A stretch of DNA of 64,000 bases from Vitreoscilla massiliensis (GTDB lineage: Bacteria; Pseudomonadota; Gammaproteobacteria; Burkholderiales; Neisseriaceae), in NCBI RefSeq assembly GCF_001457815.1, contig NZ_LN898215.1, positions 35,112-99,111 on the forward strand. The letters are read 5' to 3'. The position numbers and the translations under genes were made by a program. Positions within the stretch are counted from its first letter, which is position 1. Each line of letters begins with the position of its first letter. Below, piece by piece: positions 15,785 through 24,184 of the stretch. The notes under the pieces are model-generated. The model searched no databases. It was not told the origin of the DNA and was given only the letters and a program-made list of their open reading frames with translations.

Positions 15785-16678
15785 TTAAGCAGCGCTAACG
15801 CAATACTGCCTCAGCAAATCCTCTAGCCAAGCGATGAAGTCTTGCATGTATTGCGGGCGGTATTTGCGGTCGGTGATGAGGATGGTCAATGCCACCGTCA
15901 GTGGTGGTAAGTCGGTCAACACCGTTTGCAATTGACCGCTGGCAAGATACGCTTGGGCATCGAACACGGGAATTTGAATCAAGCCCAAGCCGGCCAAGCC
16001 AGCGTTGAGATAAGACTCGGTGTCTTGCACCAACACGCGATACGGCAGTTTGTGCGTTTGGTTGGCAAACGCCAGCGTGCTCAAGTCGCTGTGTGCCTTG
16101 TCGACCAAGTATTCCACCGCCCAATGACCATCCAATTGTGACAATTGCGGTTGACCATAGCGCGCCAGATAGCTGGGTGCGGCATAAGTGGCTATCGGAA
16201 TGGTGGCAATGGGTTTGGCAATCAAATAGTCGGCCTGTACCGCGCCCAAACGCACCACACCATCCAATTGCTGCTCGAGCAAATTGGAATAGCCATCGTC
16301 GCTGTTGAGCAAGACTTTCACTTGCGGGTAGCGCTGTTGAAATTCGGACAGATGTGGCAATACGATTTGCGTGGCCATGCGGTTGGGCAGTCCCAAACTG
16401 ATTTTGCCTTCTTGGTGGCGCACATGCGCCTTAAAGCGGTTCAGCTCTTTCAATTGCCCCAACACAAGCTTGGCCTCGTCGTAAAAGCCTTGCCCATCGT
16501 GGGTGAGCGTTACTTGACGGGTGGTGCGGTAAAACAGCAATACCTCGTATTCTTTTTCCAAGGCTTGCACCGCATACGTGACGTTGGAGCGCGGCAAATT
16601 CAGCAGCTTGGCCGCTTGGGCAAACGATTGTTTTTCTGCCACCAAGCAAAACAGTTTCAGGCGTTCGATTTTGTCCAT
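15785..16678 (-). CDS. LysR-family transcriptional regulator
   Basis: The 297-residue protein has the LysR winged helix at its start (LFCLVAEKQSFAQAAKLLNLPRSNVTYAVQALEKEY) and a type 2 periplasmic-binding-like effector domain behind it (GKISLGLPNRMATQIVLPHL onwards). It is divergent from an SDR oxidoreductase, with 103 bases between the starts, so autoregulation and control of the SDR gene are likely. ATG 16678 is chosen over TTG 16687 because the family begins directly before the HTH. The effector is unknown. Confidence 0.9.
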   Translation of the reverse strand: MDKIERLKLFCLVAEKQSFAQAAKLLNLPRSNVTYAVQALEKEYEVLLFYRTTRQVTLTHDGQGFYDEAKLVLGQLKELNRFKAHVRHQEGKISLGLPNRMATQIVLPHLSEFQQRYPQVKVLLNSDDGYSNLLEQQLDGVVRLGAVQADYLIAKPIATIPIATYAAPSYLARYGQPQLSQLDGHWAVEYLVDKAHSDLSTLAFANQTHKLPYRVLVQDTESYLNAGLAGLGLIQIPVFDAQAYLASGQLQTVLTDLPPLTVALTILITDRKYRPQYMQDFIAWLEDLLRQYCVSAA

Positions 16679-16781
16679 ATTGTGCAAGTTTGTTGAATAA
16701 TCTGTTCCATTCTAACAGGTATTTCAAACAATCAAATGCGCTTAAGATGTTGTTTCACCATAGCTAACAGAGGGAATCAAC

Positions 16782-17537
16782 ATGACAGTGCACAGCTTGA
16801 AATACAAAAATGTGGTCATCGCCGGTGGCGCCAAAAATCTGGGCGGTTTGATTGCGCGGCGCATGGCCGAACAAGGCGCCAATGTGTTCATTCATTACAA
16901 CAGCGCCGCCACACAGGCCGAAGCCGAAGCCACGCTGCAAGCGGTGCAAGCCCATGGGGTCAATGTGGCGCTGTTTCAGGCCGATTTGTCGCACATCGCG
17001 GCGATAGAAGATTTGTTTGTCAGCGCCAAACAAGCACTCGGCAGCGTTGACATCGCCATCAATACCGTCGGCAAGGTGTTGAAAAAGCCGTTTTTGGACA
17101 CAACCGAGCAAGAATTTGATGAGATGAGCGACATCAATTCCAAAATCGCCTATTTCTTTATGCAAGCAGCGGGCAAACATTTGAACGACCACGGTAAGAT
17201 TTGTACCATCGTCACCAGCTTGTTGGCGGCCTATACCGGCCTGTATTCGACTTATGAGGGCTTGAAAGCGCCGGTAGAACACTATACCCGCGCCGCCTCT
17301 AAGGAATTCGGTGGCCGTGGCATTTCGGTAACAGCAGTAGCACCAGGGCCTATGGACACGCCGTTTTTCTACGGACAAGAAAGCGCCGATGCGGTGGCTT
17401 ACCACCAGTCGGCGTCGGCCTTGGGCGGCTTGACCCAAATCGAAGACATAGAACCGTTGGTGCGTTTCTTGGTCAGCGATGGTTGGTGGATTACCGGCCA
17501 AACCATTTTTGCCAACGGTGGCTATACCACGCGCTAA
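16782..17537 (+). CDS. Short-chain dehydrogenase/reductase
   Basis: The 251-residue Rossmann enzyme has a nucleotide-binding segment VVIAGGAKNLGGLIARRMAEQGANV (a GxxxNxGG variant of the usual TGxxxGxG), NTVG near residue 88, and YEGLKAPVEHYTRAASKE where the catalytic Tyr-x3-Lys is expected. The tyrosine is present (STYEGLKA), with Lys four residues later. The C-terminal VSDGWWITGQTIFANGG is typical of classical SDRs. Substrate unknown. AGAGGGAATCAAC precedes the ATG. It is probably regulated by the divergent LysR gene. Confidence 0.88.
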   Translation: MTVHSLKYKNVVIAGGAKNLGGLIARRMAEQGANVFIHYNSAATQAEAEATLQAVQAHGVNVALFQADLSHIAAIEDLFVSAKQALGSVDIAINTVGKVLKKPFLDTTEQEFDEMSDINSKIAYFFMQAAGKHLNDHGKICTIVTSLLAAYTGLYSTYEGLKAPVEHYTRAASKEFGGRGISVTAVAPGPMDTPFFYGQESADAVAYHQSASALGGLTQIEDIEPLVRFLVSDGWWITGQTIFANGGYTTR

Positions 17538-17548
17538 TCGGCATTCAC

Positions 17549-17588
17549 AAGCGGCCTGTAAACCTTGAAATGGGGTTTACAGGCCGCT
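17549..17588. terminator. DUS-like inverted pair between converging genes
   Basis: AAGCGGCCTGTAAACC and its complement with a short loop, between the SDR stop at 17537 and the binding-protein stop at 17616. A T-run follows. Confidence 0.85.
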
Positions 17589-17615
17589 TTTAACATTCAA
17601 TCCGCTACAAGCTAA

Positions 17616-18569
17616 CTATTTGGTTGCTTTGATTAATTCGTCCAACATCAACTCGGTATTGGCCAAGCCAGCGCCGGTCAAATACCACGCATTCGCGTCC
17701 ACCATGATGATTTTGCCTTTGGCTTGCCTCAAAATGGCGTTTTTTTGTAATTCTTGCGCAGCGGTGTAGTCATTGGTGTTGACCGCACCGCGGTCGAGCA
17801 CAATCAGGTAATCCGGTTGTTGCTGCACAGCGGCCTGTAAACGCTCAGCTGCTTTGATTTTGGCCGCTTCGGCTTCAGGCGTGCCCGCTGCAGGACGCGG
17901 TTTGGCCGGTTCATTGTCGTCTTTCGGTGGCACAGCAGGCAATACCGACTGCAAACCAGCGAAATCATACACAAAACCAAAACGCTCGCCTTCGGCATGT
18001 GGCATAAAATTGCCTTTATTGGTGAACAGCATCAACGCGGTTTTACCGCGGGTTTGTGTCTTCAACTGAGCCTGTTTGCTGTGGATGGTTTGCAAGCGTT
18101 GGGCGGCGGTGGCTTGTTTGCCAAAAGTGTTGGCGAGCAAATCGGTGCGCGCTTGCAAATCGGCCATGTAGTGATTGGTGTCTGGGCTTAAATCCAAGGT
18201 CGGCGCGATGTCTTTCACCGTGTCTTGTTTGGCTTTGGAGCGGCCGCCGACGATGATTAAATCGGGTTTTTGCGCCGTCAAAACGGCGATATCAGGCTCG
18301 AATAAGCTGCCCGCTTTTGTGGCGTGGCCTTGGTTATACGCCGCCACAGTGACCGGAAACATGGCATCGGGCACGATGCTGGCGCGCACGCCCAAGGCTT
18401 GCAAGGTATCTAAGGCCGACAATTCGTACACGGCGATTTTTTGTGGAGTGTGTTTGAATTGCAAACTTTGGCCTTGCCAAGTGAGGCTTTGTGCCATGAT
18501 GACGGGAGAAACGGCCAAGGTGGCGGCCACACACAGGCTGCGCCATAAAATGTTGCTGTTCATAAGCAT
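17616..18569 (-). CDS. Siderophore-binding ABC transporter periplasmic protein
   Basis: The 317-residue protein has a Sec signal peptide cleaved near VIMAQS and the class III periplasmic-binding layout of the FatB/CeuE group: KIAVYELSALDTLQALG near the start of the mature protein, FEPDIAVLTAQKPDLIIVGGRS in the N-lobe, a long interdomain helix and QPDYLIVLDRGAV in the C-lobe. It should deliver a ferric siderophore to an inner-membrane permease, but no permease or ATPase gene is adjacent. A Lys/Pro-rich insertion (near residues 215-235) is unusual. A Fur box lies about 50 bases upstream. A DUS-like word is read as RLQAAVQQ. Confidence 0.88.
   Translation of the reverse strand: MLMNSNILWRSLCVAATLAVSPVIMAQSLTWQGQSLQFKHTPQKIAVYELSALDTLQALGVRASIVPDAMFPVTVAAYNQGHATKAGSLFEPDIAVLTAQKPDLIIVGGRSKAKQDTVKDIAPTLDLSPDTNHYMADLQARTDLLANTFGKQATAAQRLQTIHSKQAQLKTQTRGKTALMLFTNKGNFMPHAEGERFGFVYDFAGLQSVLPAVPPKDDNEPAKPRPAAGTPEAEAAKIKAAERLQAAVQQQPDYLIVLDRGAVNTNDYTAAQELQKNAILRQAKGKIIMVDANAWYLTGAGLANTELMLDELIKATK
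17829..17841 (+). repeat. Single DUS-like word inside the binding-protein gene
   Basis: AGCGGCCTGTAAA; coding-strand reading is Leu-Gln-Ala-Ala. Confidence 0.78.
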
Positions 18570-18620
18570 CGCTAGGGTATCGAGTGAATAGAGGCTTGAG
18601 TATAATCGAAATTGTAATTA

Positions 18621-18639
18621 AATGATAATGATTAGCATT
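18621..18639. promoter_or_regulatory. Probable Fur box
   Basis: AATGATAATGATTAGCATT matches the Fur consensus GATAATGATAATCATTATC at most positions and is centred about 60 bases upstream of the binding-protein start, where it could cover the promoter. This predicts repression under iron-replete conditions. Confidence 0.7.
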
Positions 18640-18804
18640 AAATGAATACCCATGGCATGGGCACACATGCGTAAAATGCAGGAGAGTACTGCACATTTTT
18701 TATCGTCGCTGACCCGTTTTAACACGCAAACGCAGCAGCAGTGGTTATGATGGTGTTTTGCAGCACAGACTTTCCATGCAGCCATCTGAACAAGGAGCGA
18801 CACC

Positions 18805-19215
18805 ATGTCTTACCAAGCGCAGGCCAAGAGCACCCAGCAAAAATACGTTGTGGATTTGAGCGACCCAGCCGGTCACAGCTGGCAGGTGGATGAGCCGGTA
18901 GAAAAAGGCGGCGGTGATACCGCACCGAATCCGATGCAGGTATTGTTGTCGGCGCTGGGCGCGTGCACGACCGTGACTTTGCAAATGTATGCCGACCACA
19001 AGGGTTGGGATTTGCAAGAGGTGAAAGTGGATTTGCTGCTCGACCCAGAAGAACCCAAAGCGGGCGAACCGCGCCAAATCGTGCGCCAAGTGCACATTGC
19101 CGGCGCTTTGGACGACAGCCAAAAAGCGCGTTTGTTAAAAGTGGCCGAGTCTTGCCCTGTGCACAAATTGCTGGTGGGTGAGATTAACATTCAAACCGCG
19201 TTGGAATTGAATTAA
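18805..19215 (+). CDS. OsmC/Ohr family thiol peroxidase-like protein
   Basis: The 136-residue protein has the two conserved cysteines of the family, in LGACTTVTLQMYADHKG (near residue 54) and ESCPVHKLL (near residue 117), which reduce organic hydroperoxides. The N-terminal glutamate/glycine segment DEPVEKGGGDTAPNPMQVLLSALG is typical. It is a cytosolic detoxification protein of the YhfA/OsmC subgroup rather than Ohr itself. AAGGAGCGACACC precedes the ATG. It stands alone between the Fur-controlled gene and a DUS hairpin. Confidence 0.92.
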   Translation: MSYQAQAKSTQQKYVVDLSDPAGHSWQVDEPVEKGGGDTAPNPMQVLLSALGACTTVTLQMYADHKGWDLQEVKVDLLLDPEEPKAGEPRQIVRQVHIAGALDDSQKARLLKVAESCPVHKLLVGEINIQTALELN

Positions 19216-19270
19216 GGCAGTGTGAACGCACAGACAGTAAAACAAAGCAGTAAGTGTATCTGAATAAAAT

Positions 19271-19310
19271 AAGCGGCCTGTAAATCCTTGCTTGGGTTTA
19301 CAGGCCGCTT
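19271..19310. terminator. DUS-like inverted pair between converging genes
   Basis: AAGCGGCCTGTAAA and its complement with a 12-base loop, between the OsmC stop at 19215 and the LprI-like stop at 19332. Confidence 0.85.
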
Positions 19311-19331
19311 TGATAGGGTTACAAGCCAGAT

Positions 19332-19667
19332 TTAACCGCCTTGTTGGTAGCGAATTTGCTGTTCCAATTGGCGTTGGCGGCGTTGGTATTCTTCGCTGAT
19401 GCAGGCCACGCGGTTGCCACATTGGTTGCGCTCACGCAGCCATTGCAATTGCTCGCTGCGCAGGCTTTCATTGTCAGCGCCAAAACCCCACAAAATATTG
19501 TAGGTGTTGGTGAGCTTGGTATCGGCTTCGTTCAAGCGTTGGTTGGCGCAGATGGCACGCTCGGTGGCCTTGCTGGCTTTTTTACAATTGAAACTGGCGG
19601 CTTGGCTGGAGAAAGACACGGCCAACAAACTGGCGGCAGTGGCCAACAGCAACACAGATTTTTTCAT
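19332..19667 (-). CDS. Secreted LprI/DUF1311-like protein
   Basis: The 111-residue protein has a signal peptide ending SSQAAS, followed by FNCKKASKATERAICANQRLNEADTKL and QLQWLRERNQCGNRVACISEEYQRR. The four cysteines and the WLRERNxC segment are the hallmark of the DUF1311/LprI family, some members of which inhibit lysozyme. It should act in the periplasm or be surface-exposed. GAGTAGTC precedes the ATG. A lysozyme-inhibitor role is possible but not shown. Confidence 0.82.
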   Translation of the reverse strand: MKKSVLLLATAASLLAVSFSSQAASFNCKKASKATERAICANQRLNEADTKLTNTYNILWGFGADNESLRSEQLQWLRERNQCGNRVACISEEYQRRQRQLEQQIRYQQGG

Positions 19668-19860
19668 GACTACTCCTTAAAATGAACACGCGGTGCAAAC
19701 ACACTAATCGAAGTTGCGCCTGCCGACAAGAGGGCAGAACAAAAGCGCAGTGCGTGCTACTAGAAGCCCAGCCGTATGCCATGTCCATGCGTGTTTATAT
19801 GGCATGCGATGTTGTTGTTTTTCGCCCAAGTGCTTCAATTAACAATCAAAATGAAAAAAT

Positions 19861-19896
19861 GCGGCCTGTAAACCTCTTTCAAGGCTTACAGGCCGC
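19861..19896. terminator. DUS-like inverted pair behind hisG
   Basis: GCGGCCTGTAA and its complement with a loop of about 14 bases, 16 bases past the hisG stop. Confidence 0.82.
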
Positions 19897-19911
19897 TTAT
19901 GGTGATGCGTG

Positions 19912-20568
19912 TTACGCTTCTTGGCGCGCGTCGCGGAAGGCATCAATGATGGGTTGTATGACTTCGTATTTGAGTTTCAACGCGGCTTTGTTCACCACCA
20001 AACGGCTGGACACATCGCTGATGTGCTCTACCGCTTCCAGATTGTTGGCTTTCAAGGTGTTGCCCGTAGACACCAAATCGACGATGGCATCGGACAAACC
20101 CACCAACGGTGCCAATTCCATAGAGCCGTACAATTTGATGATGTCGACGTGTACGCCTTTATTCGAGAAGTGTTCCATGGCGATGTCGGGGTATTTGGTC
20201 GCTACTTTTAAGCGGCTGCCCGGGCGCGAGGCGGCTTCGTAATCAAAGCCTTTACGCACTGCCACCATCATGCGGCATTTGGCGATGCGCAAGTCCAGCG
20301 GTTGATACAGGCCGTCGCCACCGTATTCGGTCAACACATCGCGACCGGCAATGCCCAAATCGGCGGCGCCGTATTGCACATAAGTGGGCACGTCGGTGGC
20401 ACGCACAATCACCAAGCGGATGTTGGGATGGTTGGTGTCTATAATCAGCTTGCGTGATTTTTCAGGGTCTTCAGCAGGGGTGATGCCTGCGGCTGCCAAC
20501 AAAGGCAAGGTTTCATCGAAAATGCGGCCTTTGGACAAGGCTATGGTCAAATTGTGGCTAGAGGTCAT
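19912..20568 (-). CDS. hisG: ATP phosphoribosyltransferase, short form
   Basis: This enzyme makes phosphoribosyl-ATP, the first step of histidine synthesis. The 218-residue length marks the short form, which lacks the C-terminal regulatory ACT-like domain and needs HisZ as a regulatory partner; no hisZ lies in this window. Visible motifs are LTIALSKGRIFDETLPLL at the start, YVQYGAADLGIAGRDVL in domain I and DLVSTGNTLKANNLE, the PRPP-binding loop, near residue 170. It begins one base after the stop of the small membrane protein gene upstream, so the two are coupled. Confidence 0.95.
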   Translation of the reverse strand: MTSSHNLTIALSKGRIFDETLPLLAAAGITPAEDPEKSRKLIIDTNHPNIRLVIVRATDVPTYVQYGAADLGIAGRDVLTEYGGDGLYQPLDLRIAKCRMMVAVRKGFDYEAASRPGSRLKVATKYPDIAMEHFSNKGVHVDIIKLYGSMELAPLVGLSDAIVDLVSTGNTLKANNLEAVEHISDVSSRLVVNKAALKLKYEVIQPIIDAFRDARQEA

Positions 20569-20569
20569 C

Positions 20570-20872
20570 TCAGAATTCTGTCAAAAAAGTCGCCGACAAC
20601 GGTATCAATAACACGGCAAACAACAATACCGCCAATTGCAGCGAATAGAGTTTTTTCAGGCGCGGATGCTCGCGTTGTTCATCGACATCAATCAACAGCC
20701 CAAATAAACCCGATAAAAAAAACATGAAACACACGGGTAAAAACACAAGATAGGCAATGCTTTGGTAAATACTGCCAAACACCGCCATCAATGCCAAGGC
20801 AAACGACAGCAACAGTGTTAACAATACCAAGCCCAAATGCAGCGTGCGGTTGTGAAACAATGCTTCTAACAT
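20570..20872 (-). CDS. Small three-helix membrane protein, unknown
   Basis: From ATG 20872, preceded by GGAGGGGAAAA, the product is 100 residues with about three hydrophobic segments (residues 12-32, 36-58 and 78-96) and a charged loop DVDEQREHPRLKKLY. The frame is open further upstream, but those codons overlap the 3' end of the neighbouring PLP enzyme gene and are low-complexity, so the short start is preferred. It is coupled to hisG. No family recognised. Confidence 0.75.
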   Translation of the reverse strand: MLEALFHNRTLHLGLVLLTLLLSFALALMAVFGSIYQSIAYLVFLPVCFMFFLSGLFGLLIDVDEQREHPRLKKLYSLQLAVLLFAVLLIPLSATFLTEF

Positions 20873-20996
20873 TTTTCCCCTCCTTGTGCCCAGCTTAGGC
20901 AGCCATTTTAACAAAGTTTTTATACCCTGCGGCGAAAACGGTGTTTTGACCCAAGTCAGAGCAAGCGGGAATGCTGGCGCGAAATTCCGCGCAAAA

Positions 20997-21890
20997 TCAG
21001 CACATTGTTGCCGAGGTGGGCGTGGTGGCAGCGCGGTGGCCTTGTAAACCGCCGCTGTGGATGAACAAGATGCGGCTGTGTGGGGCAAAATCACCGGCGG
21101 CAATCTGTGTGCACAAGCGGTAAAACGCTTTGCCCGTGTAGATGGGGTCTAGCGGCAGCTGGTGCGCGGCGGCGGTGGCGTCTATGAAATCCAATAACTC
21201 AGTATTGAAATGGCCATAGCCGCCGAACACGTTTTCAGGTTCGATGTGCCAATTGCGCTTGTCGGTGTGTTTGGCGACTTCGGCGCTCAAATAATCGCTG
21301 TTCAGCGCCGCATAGCCAATGATGCGCTGCGTGGGCGCACAGGCATTGATGAGGCCGGCGATGGTGCCGCCAGTGCCAACGGCGCACACGATGATTTCAA
21401 AGTCTTGTGTGTCTGCCGCGCTCAAAATCTCTTCACAGCCTTGTATCGCCAAGGCATTGCTGCCGCCTTCGGGAATGATGTAAGCATCTGGATAGCGCGC
21501 TAATGCGGCCTGTAAAAACTCAGGCGTGTGTTTTTGACGGTAGTCGGCGCGGCTGATGAAATGCAGGGTCATGCCCAAGTCGGCGGCGTCTTGCAAGGTT
21601 GGATTCAGTGGCTGCTCAGCCAATTCCTGCCCACGAATGTACGCACTGGCGCTGAAACCGTATTCATGCGCGGCGTGCGCCAAGGCATGGATGTGGTTGG
21701 AATACGCGCCGCCAAAGCTGATTAAATGGGTTTTGCCTTGTGCGCGCGCCGCCAACAAATTGTATTTGAGTTTGTAAAACTTGTTGCCCGAGATGTGCGG
21801 ATGCACCAAATCCACGCGTTTGACGGTGACGGTAATGTCTCGGTCAAACGCGATGGTTTGGTAGGGAATGGCGCCGGCAAGTTCAAACAT
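20997..21890 (-). CDS. D-cysteine desulfhydrase / ACC deaminase family PLP enzyme
   Basis: From ATG 21890 the 297-residue enzyme shows a fold-type II PLP core: HPHISGNKFYKLKYNLLAA holds the Schiff-base Lys, SFGGAYSNHIHALAHAAH the cofactor phosphate and substrate loop, and VGTGGTIAGLIN the glycine-rich phosphate site. This group breaks down D-cysteine or 1-aminocyclopropane-1-carboxylate; the exact substrate cannot be read here. It follows the SCO gene by five bases and precedes the hisG unit. A DUS-like word is read as FLQAALAR. Confidence 0.85.
   Translation of the reverse strand: MFELAGAIPYQTIAFDRDITVTVKRVDLVHPHISGNKFYKLKYNLLAARAQGKTHLISFGGAYSNHIHALAHAAHEYGFSASAYIRGQELAEQPLNPTLQDAADLGMTLHFISRADYRQKHTPEFLQAALARYPDAYIIPEGGSNALAIQGCEEILSAADTQDFEIIVCAVGTGGTIAGLINACAPTQRIIGYAALNSDYLSAEVAKHTDKRNWHIEPENVFGGYGHFNTELLDFIDATAAAHQLPLDPIYTGKAFYRLCTQIAAGDFAPHSRILFIHSGGLQGHRAATTPTSATMC
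21503..21516 (+). repeat. Single DUS-like word inside the PLP enzyme gene
   Basis: ATGCGGCCTGTAAA; coding-strand reading is Leu-Gln-Ala-Ala. Confidence 0.78.
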
Positions 21891-21895
21891 CGGTG

Positions 21896-22534
21896 TTATT
21901 TCAGCAGCGCTTTGAGGTCGGCGGTGATTTGTTCTGGTTTGGTGGCGTAAGGCAGGTAGAGCTTGGCCTTGCCATTGGCATCGAGCACATACATGCCGGC
22001 GCTGTGGTCGACGCTGTAATGACCGTCTTTGACCGGCACTTTGCTCATGGCGATTTTCCATGTTTTTAACACCGGCGCCATCGCGGCATCGTCTTTGGCG
22101 GTCAGACCGATGAATTGGTCGTTAAACAGCGGCACATAGTCTTTTAAAATCGCCGGCGTGTCGCGTGTTGGGTCTACCGACACAAACACCACTTGCACTT
22201 TTTTGGCATCGTCACCGAGCAAAGTCATCACCTGTGCCAAATCCAATAAAGTGGTTGGGCACACGTCAGGACAGCGGGTATAGCCAAACGACAACACCAC
22301 CAACTTGCCTTTGAAATCGGCCAAAGTCATGGTTTTGCCATCTTGGTTGGTAAGACTGAAATCGCCACCTATGCCCTCGGCACTGATGTCGCTGCCGTGA
22401 AAATCGGGGGTAGCTTTGGCAATATTGGTGGCAGCACTGGCATGCGCTGCGGTCTTGTGGTCAGTTGAAGAAGGTTGGCAAGCGCTGAGGCCCATGGCAC
22501 ACAACACGGCCAAACCCAAAGAAACGTATTTCAT
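21896..22534 (-). CDS. SCO family copper chaperone lipoprotein
   Basis: The 212-residue protein starts MKYVSLGLAVLCAMGLSACQPS, a lipoprotein signal with lipobox LSAC, so it is membrane-anchored in the periplasm. The thioredoxin-fold domain carries the copper-binding RCPDVCPTT (CxxxC) and the distal His in YSVDHSAG. SCO proteins insert copper into the CuA site of cytochrome oxidase or act as thiol reductases. The PLP gene follows after five bases, so they are likely cotranscribed, though a functional link is not obvious. Confidence 0.93.
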   Translation of the reverse strand: MKYVSLGLAVLCAMGLSACQPSSTDHKTAAHASAATNIAKATPDFHGSDISAEGIGGDFSLTNQDGKTMTLADFKGKLVVLSFGYTRCPDVCPTTLLDLAQVMTLLGDDAKKVQVVFVSVDPTRDTPAILKDYVPLFNDQFIGLTAKDDAAMAPVLKTWKIAMSKVPVKDGHYSVDHSAGMYVLDANGKAKLYLPYATKPEQITADLKALLK

Positions 22535-22554
22535 GGCACTGCTTTCATGCAAAC

Positions 22555-22583
22555 AAGCGGCCTGTAAGCGTTTACAGGCCGAT
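22555..22583. terminator. DUS-like inverted pair between murA and SCO genes
   Basis: AAGCGGCCTGTAA faces TTTACAGGCCGATT; the right arm has one mismatch. It lies 11 bases past the murA stop. Confidence 0.78.
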
Positions 22584-22593
22584 TGTAAGTGGA

Positions 22594-23856
22594 TTATTCG
22601 CTGATGCGAACAATATCGGCACCGACGCCGCCCAATTTGGCTTCGATGTTTTCATAACCACGGTCTAAGTGGTAAATGCGTTCGACGATGGTTTCGCCAC
22701 TGGCCACCAAGCCGGCAATCACCAAGCTGGCAGACGCGCGCAAATCGGTCGCCATCACGGTCGCGCCAGACAAATGCTCTACGCCTTGCATCATGGCGGT
22801 ATTGCCTTCGGTGGTGATTTGCGCACCCATGCGATTGAGCTCAGGCACGTGCATAAAGCGGTTTTCAAAGATGGTTTCAGTCACTTTGGATGGACCATCG
22901 GCGATGGCATTCATCGCCATGAATTGCGCTTGCATGTCGGTAGGGAAGGCTGGATGTGGCAAGGTGCGAATGTTCACAGGGCGTGGACGGTGTTGCATGT
23001 CGATTAAAATCCAATCGTCGCCTGCTTCGATGTGCGCGCCGGCTTCGACCAATTTGTCCAACACCGCCATCATGGTTTTCGGTGCGGCATTTTTCAGCAA
23101 TACCTTGCCGCCGGTCATCGCTACCGCGCACAAGAAAGTACCGGCTTCAATGCGGTCGGCCACCACCGCGTGTTCTGCGCCGTGCAGGCTTTCCACGCCT
23201 TCGATGGTGATGGTAGGGGTGCCCAAACCGTAGATTTTCGCGCCCATTTTGATCAGGCATTCGCCCAAATCCACCACTTCAGGTTCCAAAGCGGCGTTTT
23301 CCAACACAGTGGTACCCGAGGCCAAGCATGCGGCCATCATCAGGTTTTCCGTGCCGCCGACAGTGACCATGTCCATCACGATGCGCGTGCCTTGCAAGCG
23401 TTTGGCTTTCAGTTTGGCTTTGACATAACCGTGCTCGATGACAATGTCGGCACCCATCGCTTCCAAGCCTTTTAAATGCTGGTCGACAGGGCGGGAGCCG
23501 ATGGCACAGCCACCAGGCAAACTCACTTGTGCTTCGCCAAAATGCGCCAAAGTTGGGCCCAATACCAAGATGGAGGCACGCATGGTTTTGACCAAATCAT
23601 ACGGTGCGCACAATTCGTTCAAAGTGCCGCAATTGATGTCAAACACGCTCACACCGTCGGTAGACACAGTCGCGCCCATGCCTTCGAGCAATTTGTGCGT
23701 GGTTTTGACATCGCGCAGCATCGGTACATTGGTCAAGCGCAGGGTTTCTTTGGTGAGCAAAGCCGCGCACATCAACGGCAAAGCCGCGTTTTTGGCGCCA
23801 GAAACGGTGATTTCGCCATTGAGTGGGCCATTGGCGTGAATTCGTAATTTATCCAC
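22594..23856 (-). CDS. murA: UDP-N-acetylglucosamine 1-carboxyvinyltransferase
   Basis: This enzyme transfers enolpyruvate from PEP to UDP-GlcNAc, the first committed step of peptidoglycan synthesis, and is the fosfomycin target. The 420-residue EPSP-synthase-fold protein has GAKNAALPLMCAALL at the start and the catalytic cysteine loop PGGCAIGSRPVDQHLKG near residue 116, so the fosfomycin-sensitive Cys is present. FPTDMQAQFMA near residue 305 is also characteristic. It lies downstream of ibaG on the same strand, as in many proteobacteria, but a DUS hairpin separates them. Confidence 0.97.
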   Translation of the reverse strand: MDKLRIHANGPLNGEITVSGAKNAALPLMCAALLTKETLRLTNVPMLRDVKTTHKLLEGMGATVSTDGVSVFDINCGTLNELCAPYDLVKTMRASILVLGPTLAHFGEAQVSLPGGCAIGSRPVDQHLKGLEAMGADIVIEHGYVKAKLKAKRLQGTRIVMDMVTVGGTENLMMAACLASGTTVLENAALEPEVVDLGECLIKMGAKIYGLGTPTITIEGVESLHGAEHAVVADRIEAGTFLCAVAMTGGKVLLKNAAPKTMMAVLDKLVEAGAHIEAGDDWILIDMQHRPRPVNIRTLPHPAFPTDMQAQFMAMNAIADGPSKVTETIFENRFMHVPELNRMGAQITTEGNTAMMQGVEHLSGATVMATDLRASASLVIAGLVASGETIVERIYHLDRGYENIEAKLGGVGADIVRISE

Positions 23857-23877
23857 AGGGGTTTTCTTTCTTCATAA

Positions 23878-23904
23878 GCGGCCTGTAAACCATTTACAGG
23901 CCGC
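23878..23904. terminator. DUS-like palindrome between ibaG and murA
   Basis: GCGGCCTGTAAA and its complement with a three-base centre, 20 bases past the ibaG stop and 22 bases before the murA start. Confidence 0.82.
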
Positions 23905-23923
23905 ATATCTTGGGTTTTAAGAA

Positions 23924-24172
23924 TTATTGTTGTTTCGCAGCCCATTCGCTCGGCGTGGCGGCTGTGGCGATTGACAAAGCGTGCAATTCATTGCTGGCAA
24001 TGACATCGGCCAAACCGTCTTTGACCAAGCGGTGGCGCGCCAAGCGTGCCTTGCCTTCAAATTCGCTCGACACGATGTGGGCAAAAAAGTGGTGACCATC
24101 GCCTTCCACGGCGATGTGCTCGCACGGCAATACATTGGCAATCATCGCTTGAACTTGTTCCGGAGTTAACAT
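23924..24172 (-). CDS. ibaG: BolA-like protein IbaG
   Basis: The 82-residue protein has the class II KH-like BolA fold: MLTPEQVQAMIANVLPCEHIAVEGDGHHFFAHIVSSEFEGKARLARHRLV, with the invariant His and the variable loop ahead of the DNA-binding-like helix. Family members partner monothiol glutaredoxins in Fe-S trafficking and influence envelope stress. The small size and the murA linkage point to IbaG (YrbA) rather than BolA. It follows the ABC-2 permease gene by 12 bases. Confidence 0.92.
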   Translation of the reverse strand: MLTPEQVQAMIANVLPCEHIAVEGDGHHFFAHIVSSEFEGKARLARHRLVKDGLADVIASNELHALSIATAATPSEWAAKQQ

Positions 24173-24184
24173 TGCAGACCTTTA

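Noticed and set aside
20873..21103. N-terminal extension of the small membrane protein upstream of hisG
   Set aside because: The extra 77 codons overlap the PLP enzyme gene and are Pro/Ala-rich noise, while ATG 20872 has a strong GGAGG.
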